A DNA stretch of 64,000 nucleotides from Larimichthys crocea (lineage: Eukaryota > Chordata > Actinopteri > Sciaenidae). The notes under the pieces are model-generated. The model was not told the origin of the DNA and did not search any database. It worked only from the letters and a program-made list of their open reading frames with translations. Position 1 is the stretch's first letter; each line of letters starts with the position of its first letter. The position numbers and the translations under genes are program-made. The stretch is taken from positions 12,187,157 to 12,251,156 of the forward strand of contig NC_040018.1 of the NCBI RefSeq assembly GCF_000972845.2, read 5' to 3'. Below are positions 14,704 through 24,787 of this stretch, one piece after another.

Positions 14704-15432
14704 GTTTTAAACATCTACTAGACAAAAAACAGCAATACATATTGAGTAAATGTGTGTAAAAATAAAAAACCGACTTACTATGAGTTGACTCAGGTGAACT
14801 ATTGGGCTCTGGTTGTATCTCTTCATTAACTCCTGAAGTGTTCCTCATTTCTTTGGATAGCGTGTTGTCCTCCGTGTGAAAGTGCGCCATTCCTCCGACA
14901 GTCTTTGTCAGTTCAGTACTTTATGAAGGTGTCTATCAGAGATACATAAATGCATTCATACTCTTTGGTAAGCTTCTTCATTCCTTATCCGGATAATGTT
15001 TGTTATGTTATTTTGTGCCAAAGTTAGCGATAGAGGCATGCTAACGTCCTGGTATTGGCTCTCAGCGTCAGGTACAGGTGTTGTTTGAGTCTGTGGTACC
15101 GATATATTTACTTTCCACGTCGGTTTTCGGGAACTTGTCTCTGCTGAGACATTTATAACTTGTGACAACTGTCGACCAAGCTAAAATACTGAGTAATTAC
15201 TAATTGCAAATATTTTCTCTTTGCCACAGTCTACCTGGGTGAGAGCAGCACATGGTTTTTGTTAATTGGTGCAACAGAGAGCGGAAGTCCCGCCCCCTCT
15301 CCTACCTAGCCACTGTCCATATTAAAGAGAAACTCCATACAAAAATACATACATAAAAGGCCAATTCCAAGGTAACAAAAACACTATTTAGTTTTTATTT
15401 TCAGAAACATAGATCTGAATATTATGTGCCCT

Positions 15433-15456
15433 AAATCTTACACACTCTGCCTTTCA
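15433..15456. mobile_element. Orphan terminal repeat of the AGGTCC-type MITE family
   Basis: The reverse complement of this stretch (AAAGGCAGAGTGTGTAAG then ATTTA) closely matches the left terminus of the complete MITE in cyp2r1 intron 3 (AAAGGTCCTGTGTGTAAG then ATTTA). I did not find a convincing matching left end within the preceding kilobase, so this is either a truncated copy or the edge of a longer, diverged element. Confidence 0.45.
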
Positions 15457-17669
15457 GTGACAGCTATGATAAGAACAGTTCAGATTATTTAAATGATAAG
15501 GAAAGGTGCCTTAATGCTTTTCTCATCCCCTTTAGCATAGGAACCATCCTTTACGTCCTTTACTCTGTATCCCGCCAATGTGTGTGTTGGTATGTGGACC
15601 ATCAGAGATCATCTCTTTTGGTGTATTAGCCTGAAATCAGTGAACAGCTCTGCCTTATGATTCTTTTGTCAGGCATTCATGATGGTTTGATGATATCCAT
15701 AAGCGGTTCCAACATATTTTAATGTCAAAATGTACTTTGTTTCGTATGTCCTGTTGTAGGTAACTAAGCTAAGTAATATCAAGGTGCCTAAAAACAGTAT
15801 TAGTAATGTTAGGTCAATTCATCTGCATGGTTAAAGTCAGGAAAGATGGTAGTCACGATAATGAATAGATAAAATTTGTAGGTTTTAGCTAATAGACTAC
15901 TAAAAATACTTTGGTATCACATGGTTCAATAAGGGGTGTCCATGTATCACCTTTGTTGGCACTGGGAGTGATCTTGTTTGGTGGGTTTGTTTGTTGCTTG
16001 TTTCCAAAACTTATAACTGTATGGTTGATATAGACATGGGCAAATAGCAAAAGATGATTCCCTAATTTTCCATCCAATCAGTAATGTTTAGTGGGGCATG
16101 ATTGATGAGTCATACTATGAAACGTTTGTAAAATACTGAGATACCCAAAACAGCTTTTCTACTTGTTGGTAAGAAAAGACTAGAAGGTAACACTGAGAGA
16201 GGCTCCTTGTTAAACAAGGAGAAAGCAATGAATTATTGTAACCACTGGATGGCATAATGAGACAGTTACAGACAGATGTATGTTCAAGTGTCAATGACAT
16301 GCTTACTGTTGGAGTTCATGACAAAATAGTATGAAATGCCAGTTTACAAATTATTATTTGTGTAAATGTCTTTAATCAAGTTTGGAGATGGTTCAGTTAT
16401 GTGTGTGTTTAGTGAATGCAATGTGTCCTCTCTATTTCCATGAAAATGGAAACATGAATATCATATATAACATGTTTTAATTTTCTGAGCATATCTTGTG
16501 TATCATACAATGACAGTATAAAGATGTGGTATCATACCACATGATGTGAACCTTTTCAAAGTGAATCAAACAAAAGTACAGTAAGACATGAAAGCCTCAT
16601 GTAGCTAAAATACAATTTATTCCTGCTTTCAATTGACAGTTATTACAATGTTTAGAACCATAAGTACATTTTTCACACTTGCATTGTGCACTACGATGAA
16701 ATTAATGAAGTGTTTTACATCATACATCATGCAAGATAGCCACGGTTGTTTTGTTGGTTGCAGACGTACAGTAGACTTCCAGTTCAGGTCAGAAGTGCAG
16801 CTGAGCCACAGACCAAGACAGAGAAAAACATCTATTCTCGTCCCTCTTAGCAAAAGAAAATATATGACCTCAGTTACCTTTCCATAAAGATGATGACACC
16901 AATGCTAGTTATTTCTCTGTTGTTAAGCACAGACTAACAATGAATACTGACAACTTCCTGGTGGGGTCAGTCAATGTTTGTGAAGAATATACGCTCTTGT
17001 TTCCAAATGTTTGTTGGTTTATAATGATGCAGTTTGTTACTCAAAGGAGGCACTTGGTCCTAGAAAGTCAAAGAGGGGAGAGAAAACAATATTTTTATTA
17101 ATTATTTTTTCATGAACAGTAAAGAGCAACAGGAACAACACTTACAATATACTGTTAATATACAGTGCTTTAGTTGATACTCAGTTGAGTACGAGAACAA
17201 AGGACTTGCTAGTCTCCACATATGACCATATTTTTGTTAACACATTTGACAATAATATATTTGGAGATTTCCCTTAATGGGTATGTAAAAAAAATGTAAA
17301 AGATGACCTTGCACTTTTGTAACACCAAATATTTCAATTACAGCTGGTGCATTTTCTATTTCAAACAAGAAGCCTTTCAGTGATTTTGTTTAAATTATTC
17401 TCTTGTACTTTATCTACAGTCTAAACTTCAATGAGTCCAGCAATAACACTGTGAAAGAGGGGTGTCACGATATAACAGAATTCACAATAATCGTGACGTT
17501 TAAAAATTCACTTTTAATATGGTGTACATAATACACATATAATAATATTGTGTAAATAATCCTGCGCTTCTTGAATAGTTTTCATTTCTTTCCATTCTCA
17601 TTTTGTGGTTCACACTCCAACAGCATTATAGTTGAGTGTAATTCAGATCTATATCAAGACACTTCTGTA

Positions 17670-17745
17670 AAGGAGATTTTTAATCCCAGTGGGGCTTATC
17701 CCAGTTAAAGATTAAAGTTAAAGATTAAAGAAAATTCTATAAATA
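17670..17745 (+). repeat. LINE-like 3' tail ending in TTAAAGA repeats
   Basis: A segment reading 'cccagtggggcttatccc' followed by repeated AGTTAAAGATTAA units resembles 3' tails of fish LINEs. It is short and there is no other part of an element, so the call rests on resemblance only. It lies just downstream of the CGRP exon and could fall in the last calca intron or 3' UTR. Confidence 0.35.
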
Positions 17746-17839
17746 TTGCAATAACATAAGTATCTTGTGTTCTTTTGGCCACAGTAATCATGTAGTGAAA
17801 ATCAGATCCCTATTGTGAAAGCACAGACTGCTGACTTAC

Positions 17840-18014
17840 CTTGTATCTTATTCACACAGGGCCGTGCCGCTTCCGTCTGCCAAATGCCTGGGCACCCACG
17901 TTGGTGGGAACGTAGTTGGTGTGTCCCAGTCCTCCTGACCGACTCAAGAAGTCAGCCAAGCGGTGGGTTACACAGGTGGCTGTGTTGCACGCCCGCTTCT
18001 GTGCTGTTGTATTA
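17840..18014 (-). CDS. calca: calca exon 5: CGRP-encoding alternative exon
   Basis: Acceptor AG is at 18,016-18,015; the stop TGA is at 17,854-17,852; a donor GTAAGT follows the exon end at 17,840, so a non-coding last exon lies further left. The exon encodes a KR cleavage site, then a 37-residue peptide starting [20 protein letters not shown] with the Cys2-Cys7 ring, ending in Phe followed by Gly (amide donor) and RRKR. Only a four-residue tail (HGPV) follows. The middle reads GLGHTNY where many CGRPs read GMGNSNF or similar. The 3' UTR exon was not located. Confidence 0.95.
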
Positions 18015-19877
18015 CTTGTAAGAATGGAAAAGACAGCAAAGACAGTTTATTATGATATCTATAAACTTTGAATAATATTATTTAGTAGTATCAACAACAA
18101 GTAAAACACAATGGAAACATGTCAAGGGAAATATTACAATGATTGTGTGTGCAAAATACACAGTGTGCTTACCCTTTTCACCTTTCATTTTTTTATACAC
18201 TGAGTAATGTATGTTTTCAATCTTGAATGAATTAAAAACAGCTTCCATGTAAAAGACACATTTATTATAGGGAAAAATTAATCATCATGAAGATAAAAAT
18301 AATTCAACATCAGAAAGGTTTTTTAGCCGTTCTTATATTTTATTGTATTATAGAGAACTGCCAAAGTAACGCAATTTTTATAGCTGTTTAAAATTTTCAA
18401 GTCTCTGTCATAAATTTTATGTCCGCCAGTGAAAAATGAAAGCAAGGATGTTTCTTTGAAGTTAGTCAGACAAATAGGATCCACATGCACTAGCAGTCTT
18501 ATGAATGGCTAGAGTTGGATGAAAAAACAAATTCTAAGTCAGACAGACATGGGCAAAAACCAAAGTAAACCAAAGTTTCAGTTGTATGAGTTGCCGTAGT
18601 TTTCATATTGCTCAGCTAGACTTCGCTTCTTGCCAGGCGTCCCTGCTCCCACATCAGTGCGGGGATAGGTTTGTAGTTTGTGAATGTCCTGGGAGAGTTT
18701 GCCCAGCACACACGTGCTTAAGCCGGTGCAGCGCTTTGACATGGGTCTATCCAAACTGTTAGAGACAGAGACAAACATGCAGAAACAGGCTTACAGTAAC
18801 TGTGGCATGCAGATAAATATTAATAATTACATGCATGATGTCTTTCTAAAATGTCATGCATTTACAGAAAAAGCTGTGTTAATTTAGCATTTCAAATGCA
18901 TGCTTACAAATCCAACAGGCATATGAATATATCACATTAACTAAAATATTGTAGTTGAGCTGTCATGCTGTCATTGTCCATTTCATTTTCTGTAATAACA
19001 TCTATCATGCGTGTTCTCATGTTTTTTGAAATCATGCTCTCTGCAGTTTTCTGACCCAGGACACTCTCTTTCAGGCACATTTAAAACTAAATGAATGAAC
19101 AGATTAATGGATTCATGAATAACAGAAGTCCATGCATGAAGGGATTATGACAGAGAGGAGATTTACATGAAATTCACTATATACCTTCGTAATCAATAAA
19201 CACCAAAGTTGGCGCTGTGGGACTTACAAACAAAAGTGTGTTATATCTTGCTTGATTAAAATATATTATTATTATTATTACTATTATTATTATTATTATT
19301 AGGCTTATGTATACCAGGATGATACCTAAAAATATTAAACACCATACCCGTTTCCATCAACGGTTTGGTCTTGCTCATCTGATGTTATCTTCATGAACTC
19401 CTTGATGGCTCTGAATAAACTTTGAGCATCATCATTTGATAGTGTCGCTCCATCTGACATGGACTCCTTACTGCTTCTGAAAATACACATTCATGTATAT
19501 TAATTTTTCTAGTTCTAACACAACTGATTGTTTAACTTGTCCAGATAATTCCAACAGTGAGGGATACACGGCATACTTAACACTAATCAAGTTAAAGCTA
19601 ACAGTAAGTTAAATGGCATATTGTGTTTGCAAACGGCATACAGAATGAGGAAATTAAGTTTTTAGATTTCAAATCAAGTTTATTTTATAACTTATGGTAA
19701 ACAATGAAATGTATTCTGCAGAAATAACCTTAAACAAATGTGACAAAGTGAATGTATTTTATATTTTTAGGAATAATGCCACAATTCTCACCTGGATGGA
19801 GCTGCCTGTGAGACGTACATCTGACAAATAATCAGCGCGTAGGCAAGAAGGAGAGTCCAGAGTTTCAGCATTATCAT
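17852..19877 (-). CDS. calca: Calcitonin / calcitonin gene-related peptide precursor gene
   Basis: Secreted hormone precursor gene with alternative 3' exons. Coding pieces, in transcript order: exon 2 (19,877-19,792, signal peptide), exon 3 (19,476-19,348, N-terminal propeptide), then either the calcitonin exon (18,755-18,578) or the CGRP exon (18,014-17,852). All junctions have GT/AG sites. Exon 3 ends with two bases of a codon (GG) and both terminal exons start with T, so either splice keeps frame. Calcitonin lowers plasma calcium through its class B GPCR, and CGRP is a vasodilator neuropeptide acting at CALCRL/RAMP receptors; these roles are family knowledge. The predicted prepropeptides are short, as usual for the family. 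The gene is divergent from cyp2r1, with about 6.8 kb between the starts. Whether this is calca or a fish paralogue (calcb-like) is not decided, though the calcitonin exon favours calca. Confidence 0.95.
18261..18344 (-). terminator. calca: Candidate polyadenylation signals of the calcitonin transcript
   Basis: AATAAA is present on the minus strand at 18,344-18,339 and again at 18,266-18,261, about 235-315 bases after the calcitonin stop codon and before the CGRP exon. In known calca genes the calcitonin exon is the terminal exon of its own mRNA and needs a poly(A) site here. Confidence 0.55.
18578..18755 (-). CDS. calca: calca exon 4: calcitonin-encoding alternative terminal exon
   Basis: Acceptor 'tctctaacag' precedes 18,755; the stop is at 18,580-18,578. 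The exon gives LDRPMSKR, then a 32-residue hormone with Cys1-Cys7, the run [11 protein letters not shown] and the C-terminal Gly-Thr-Pro, followed by GKKR (Gly is the amide donor, KKR the convertase site), then a C-terminal flanking peptide ending YGNSYN. Hormone positions 2-3 are Thr-Gly, where salmon and eel calcitonin have Ser-Asn. Length, ring and amidation signals are otherwise canonical. Confidence 0.97.
19264..19301. repeat. (ATT)n microsatellite in calca intron 3
   Basis: A trinucleotide ATT tract with one ACT interruption, between the common exon 3 and the calcitonin exon. Confidence 0.9.
19348..19476 (-). CDS. calca: calca exon 3: common N-terminal propeptide
   Basis: Acceptor 'tgtattttcag' and donor GG/GTATGG bound 129 bases. 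The peptide reads [20 protein letters not shown] then [10 protein letters not shown], an acidic propeptide ending ...DGNG. It joins exon 2 through a split Arg codon (AG/A) and the terminal exons through a split Gly codon (GG/T). Confidence 0.93.
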
Positions 19878-19883
19878 GATTCC
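19792..19883 (-). CDS. calca: calca exon 2: start codon and signal peptide
   Basis: Acceptor 'ttccacag' precedes 19,883; the ATG is at 19,877. The peptide [20 protein letters not shown] then YVSQAAPSR is a clear hydrophobic signal sequence with likely cleavage after SQA. A second in-frame Met at codon 3 could also start. Donor is CCAG/GTGAGA. Confidence 0.93.
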
Positions 19884-20221
19884 CTGTGGAAAAAAAATAT
19901 ATATATATTGTATCCACAATATATATTTACATATATTTCTATGGACTCTCATCTACAGTCATTTGCAGTCATATGAATCCTTTCTCTCTCTCTCACTCCC
20001 TTGCTGTTAGGCAGATAGAAGAGTAACTGCTGATATACTGACACAGCTGTGTCCATTAGCTGCAGCCTACCATAGTTAGTCATCAACATCACTGAACCAG
20101 CAAGTCAGCATCTTCTAGCGACCAACAACCACCAGTATGCTCATCCTCACTTTCTCCAAAAACACATCATCATATCTGATATTTAACAATGACAAATTTG
20201 CAAGAACAGTTTTTTACTCAC

Positions 20222-20284
20222 CGTGAGATAACAGATCTTTCTGTAATGAAGAAGTCAAAGATAGACTCACTTGTGAATCTGCTG
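20222..20284 (-). other. calca: calca exon 1 (5' UTR), approximate start
   Basis: A donor CACG/GTGAGT is seen at 20,222/20,221. The 5' limit is set about 30 bases downstream of the TATA box and is an estimate. Non-coding exon 1 is the usual arrangement in calca genes. Confidence 0.7.
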
Positions 20285-20305
20285 AACACTCCCCTCAGCC
20301 CAGGG

Positions 20306-20314
20306 TTTTATATA
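20306..20314 (-). promoter_or_regulatory. calca: calca TATA box
   Basis: On the minus strand the sequence reads TATATAAAACC, about 30 bases before the inferred transcription start and 90 bases upstream of the exon 1 donor. Confidence 0.75.
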
Positions 20315-20364
20315 TGTATCCCATGGGTTTCAGTATTAACTGTGTGAGCACTTGATCATAGTCT

Positions 20365-20369
20365 ATTGG
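20365..20369 (-). promoter_or_regulatory. calca: CCAAT box of calca
   Basis: CCAAT on the minus strand, about 80 bases upstream of the inferred start, a typical NF-Y distance. Confidence 0.5.
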
Positions 20370-20412
20370 CCAGTGAGACGTTTTACCTCAAACTGCTAGC
20401 CAATCAAAAGTC

Positions 20413-20420
20413 CTACGTCA
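20413..20420 (-). promoter_or_regulatory. calca: CRE-like element of calca
   Basis: TGACGTAG on the minus strand, one mismatch from the palindromic CRE, about 130 bases upstream of the inferred start. Mammalian CALCA promoters are cAMP responsive through such sites (family knowledge); use here is inferred. Confidence 0.5.
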
Positions 20421-20429
20421 CTTTCAGTA

Positions 20430-23400
20430 AGCCAATAAAAGAGACTGTACGCAAATGACATCAATGTAATGGTCACAAATGTGTTTAATTCACAAAAAGG
20501 TGCCACGTATTTGAATCAGTTGGCAGTATCATTTGTGAAGTCATTCATTAAGCAGGGTGAGTGGGAGTTTGAAACAATGAGAAAAAAAATCTCACTGACA
20601 CTCAGTGTCTCATTTTCTTGAGGACCCTGTTATTACTCTTACTCTGTCTCTTTGTCCTCAGCTGTAATTTTCCACCCTAGACTGCAAAATAGAACTACGT
20701 AAATAATATGCAAACAGTCAATCAGTTGAGTATCTCATTAACATATTGTGTGTGTGTTATTCAACCTTTTGTGCGAGTTGTTCAGTTAGACAATTTAATG
20801 TGTCACTATATTATTATCAAATATATATATTACTTATTCCTATGTAATGAGTACTGACAACCCCATCATTTCAGAGTCATAATTGTTACATATTATCAGT
20901 CAGTAATGTATTAAACTTAAAAAAAGGTTGTGACAACACCCAAGGTTGATCCAAAATGGCCAAACTGCCTTTGCTGTGCTTACTCACTCAAGTCTTTTCA
21001 GCGTAACAAGGGTAACAGGGCCAAATGCCAAGTGAAGTGAAGTGAAGTTTCCATCAAGAAAACAGCTATTCTCTAAAAGACACTTGACAGAAAGTAGCTA
21101 AATGACAGCCTCAACAAATCTACAGTTCCAGTTGTACCCTGCTGCACCTATGTTTCAGCATATTACCCTATTAGACACAGCTAAACTCATTTAAAAGTGT
21201 CTATAAATACCAAAGTAAAGTTTTGTCATTAGATGTAAACATCACTAAAACTTGGTGGCTTGTTGGAGTTCAAAGTAGATTTTAACTTCCTATGTCAGTG
21301 CAACATAAAGTTCTGTATCATACTTAACCCCAAGAAATTTTTTTGTCTCGCTCGTGTTGATATTTTATATATGGGTAAATCAAATAATGCATTTCTTATA
21401 TGGGAATAGCACCATAGTGAACTCTCTCTCTCTCCCTGTGCATAAAGTAAACCTTCTCACAGAGTTCAGTGTCCATCCGGTTTCTCCGAGCTAATTACTT
21501 GGCTGTTGGTCTCTGGCCATCTTCTAATTCCCCTTGTGTAACAATATTGGATAATGTATTGCAAAGCACTCTGCCTCCCAGTTATATTTTCATTACAAGG
21601 AAACCCATTAGTGTGGATGAACCCTTTAGTACTGTTGAACAGACCTGTAGGTTCTCTACCAGAGGCCCTAAATTAGTCTCCATGTGATGTCAGAAACTGC
21701 TCATTGAGGACTAAAGACATAAAAGTAAAATTCCAACTATACACACACTTCTATGAGATAGAAAATCATGTGTATATAACTTTATTTTGGATGTCAACAA
21801 TTTTACTTACAATCTCCAAAACAATTTAAAATATTTAAACCTTTATCTCTAACCCAGATAAGAAGGGTGTCTCTTCCTCCATGACTAGTGCCACTTTTAA
21901 CAACTTAAAAGTCACCTTGTACTAGTCTGTGTAAAAGCAAGTTGTTTCCACGCTGCTTTGGACTGCGCTCAGGCCTCGATTTGCCGTGGCTGCTCTGACC
22001 AGGGACATCAGATGAGGCAGAGAAAATACATTCCAAGGGGAAAAGTGCATTGTCAAGAATGCAATTAGCTCACACTGTTCATCCCCTAATGGTAGGCATG
22101 AATTGGCCTGGAAAATTAATTACAACACAGGAGAGCATTCATGACAGAGAGGGCAACGTTATGCTCACTGCAGTACTCATCAGTGACAGCCTCGGCTGAG
22201 TCAGTGTGAATGTGCTTCCTCCCAAAGCGAGGCAGCACCATTCATGGCTGGGACTCCCAGAGAGAATATCCTTCAAAGCTCCCTCATACTGACACATTGC
22301 ATTGTTCGAACACAGTAGAAAATCAACAGGAAAGAACCAATTTTGCAATAATATTAAAGTTAGCATGTGAGTATTGTGGAAATTTAGTGTATAAGTGGAT
22401 CATTGGTTAGTTGTAATGTGACATATAACTGAACAGAGACAATAGCGCTTAACAGTAAGGTTGCACAGTACTGTACATACAGTCAAATAAAGTGCTACAT
22501 CACAGAGATCGGTAAGCTCATAGACACAAACAGTAGGATAGCAGTTTGGAGATATGTAATTTAGTTAGGAGTCATGTGAAAAACAGTACAGTGTAATTGA
22601 CAATACATGCTGTATGCAATGTGGAGCCTGTGTGGAAAACCCCCTTATGGACACTAAGTGCCTGAACAGTTTGTAGACTGTTTTCTGTCTTCACAGATAT
22701 TTATTGAGGTTAATGGAAATGTAAACATGAAGTGAAGTATCCATTAGGAAAGGAACTTACACAGGACATAAGCTAACCAAACCTTGCCTAACATTTAAAC
22801 ACCTGGCCGGTAGTTGCAGAAGGATTACATGACCTCTTGATGTCCCTGCCATCGTCATTATGTTGTTAGGAAAACAAGGTTCTGGACAGCATTAGTATTA
22901 CCAGGGAAGGTCGGTAATTTGATTTTGCTCATCTACTTGATTATTTCATCCGGATGGTAAATAATTTACTGTAAAACCACAGTAGTCAAGGGACCCACCC
23001 AATCAAACATGCCGCACATGCCCCACAGTTAGCAAAACAGGAAGAACACTCTTCAGATGACCTTATAATGTAAAGACTGATGCTGTTCTGCCACACATAC
23101 TGAAGAGCAACTACACCAAAACCCATACACTGATCTGGACAGAAATGAAATTACTCGAGGATAGAGTCGAGCAATATAACTATATACTGTATACCAGAAG
23201 ACAGTGTACATTTGTTTCCATTTTTCAATACCATTTATATGGTGTAGCTATTCCTTTAATATCTGACTAGGCCGTCGACAACAATGTTGCCAAAGAAAAC
23301 GATATGGTAAGGAGACATGATATTTTTGCATCAATGTGATGAAAATAAATTGAAAATGTATAAAAAATAAAATGTTCTGGTGTTTATTTTGCTGGTTTAG

Positions 23401-24755
23401 TCTGGCAGATTTCTGCGTATTTTATCTACTCTCTGAATTAAATGAGTTCTCCAATAAATGGATATTTTGGGCGGATAAAGAAGAGGCAAGCTCCGGTGCT
23501 GGGATGCAATTCCTTGAGCGGCCACTTGAGACAGGCTGCAGAAGTGAGTCTATTTCCATAAGCACCCATACTACATGTCCAACTTCACAGCAGAAAACGG
23601 TTTTGGTCCTTGTTCATGACAACTGTGAGGGGGGTGATTTTTTTTTTTTTTTAACTCACCCGTTCAAATGATATTAAGGCGTAAAGTTACACATAATTAA
23701 CAGCATTGCCGCTTTGATTGACAGGTAAGGTACAGATGGCTTATTTCAGCATCCAGGTGTCATTAGGCCTTAGGTCAGCCAATGATCTACGTCTTTGCTG
23801 ATATTTAGAATAGCGAAGAGCCGGAAGAAGCAGTACATCCAACATGAGCTTTTTGAACTTCAAAGCAGTAGGAGGAGTGGTTCTCCTCCATGATGGGGTT
23901 ATTTTTCAAACTCTGGAAAGCTTCCTTTACAACCACAGAAGACATTAAACAGTTTTTATAGATTAAAGGAAACTAAACTCCATGTGTAAAATTGTTTCAG
24001 TGTCTGTTTAAGAAAATAGAGTACACATTTATATACATGTATATATCTAACCATATTGTCAACTCCTATCCCAGGGCATAATGAAAATATAGGTAAATCA
24101 GAATTAGAACAATTCTTGGGGTCTGAATGGTCTCACCAGACCTACCCTGATAATGTTTGTGCCTTCCAGAGAAAACTAATGTCATTTTAATGCTATTTGA
24201 ACTGGGACAAATATTCATTAAGAAATGTAAAATATTTGATCTATAACTCAGCAGAGAGCTGTAAGAACATGTCAGGAATGTACAGGTGTAAAATGAGGAG
24301 TGACAGGGCCGTAAAACGTCTGAAAGGAAAGAAATGACAAAAAAAAAAAAAAAATTGTTAAACTTGTTGTGATTATGTAAAACATTTTCTTTGAAATCTG
24401 CATATTTACACTGGCACTGGTGTTTTGACCTTGGCACTGGTGTTTTGACGAACCAAACCACTAACAAGATAATGCAATAGTGAGAACATGTTTGTTTGAT
24501 TAAATCCGACAGATGTGTTTAATGCTTCTAGAATAGCTTCTGAGTCTGTTTAGCTGGCAGGAAGCAAATTAGTCATTTGCAAGAATGTCCTCATTAGGTT
24601 GCCCTAACAAATCTAAATGATTGGGAGAGGTCTGTAGAGGCCATCTAAGAAAAAAAAGCTTATCAGCTGCCTCAGCAGGAAGGTGCGTCTGGATACACAA
24701 CTTCATGTCTAATGAGGAACCAGTCATGAACTGACCACACAGTAAAGTGGGAGCT

Positions 24756-24787
<32 letters not shown>

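Larger units (their letters stand above)
1..17800. other. Intergenic DNA, no coding exon recognised
   Basis: No frame here shows a recognisable protein family. Open frames are short (115 codons at most), lack splice-flanked conserved peptide and often run through homopolymers, so I treat them as chance. The DNA is AT-rich and holds microsatellites (about 4,226-4,287 and 5,602-5,643), a foldback MITE near 14,545-14,703 and a MITE-like end at 15,433-15,456. Some stretches (about 2,560-2,760, 5,220-5,345, 5,830-6,000) have dense homeodomain-like AT cores and look like conserved non-coding DNA, but only by eye. In tetrapods the gene beyond CALCA/CALCB is INSC and then SOX6; I see no exon of these here. 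Confidence 0.6.

Noticed and set aside
16629..16887. Overlapping open frames on both strands left of calca
   Set aside because: No homology recognised to CALCB, INSC or any other expected neighbour; possibly within calca 3' flank.
24066..24467. 133-codon open frame on the minus strand
   Set aside because: Runs through a poly(A) tract (a run of Phe codons), has no family resemblance and no splice context; chance frame.
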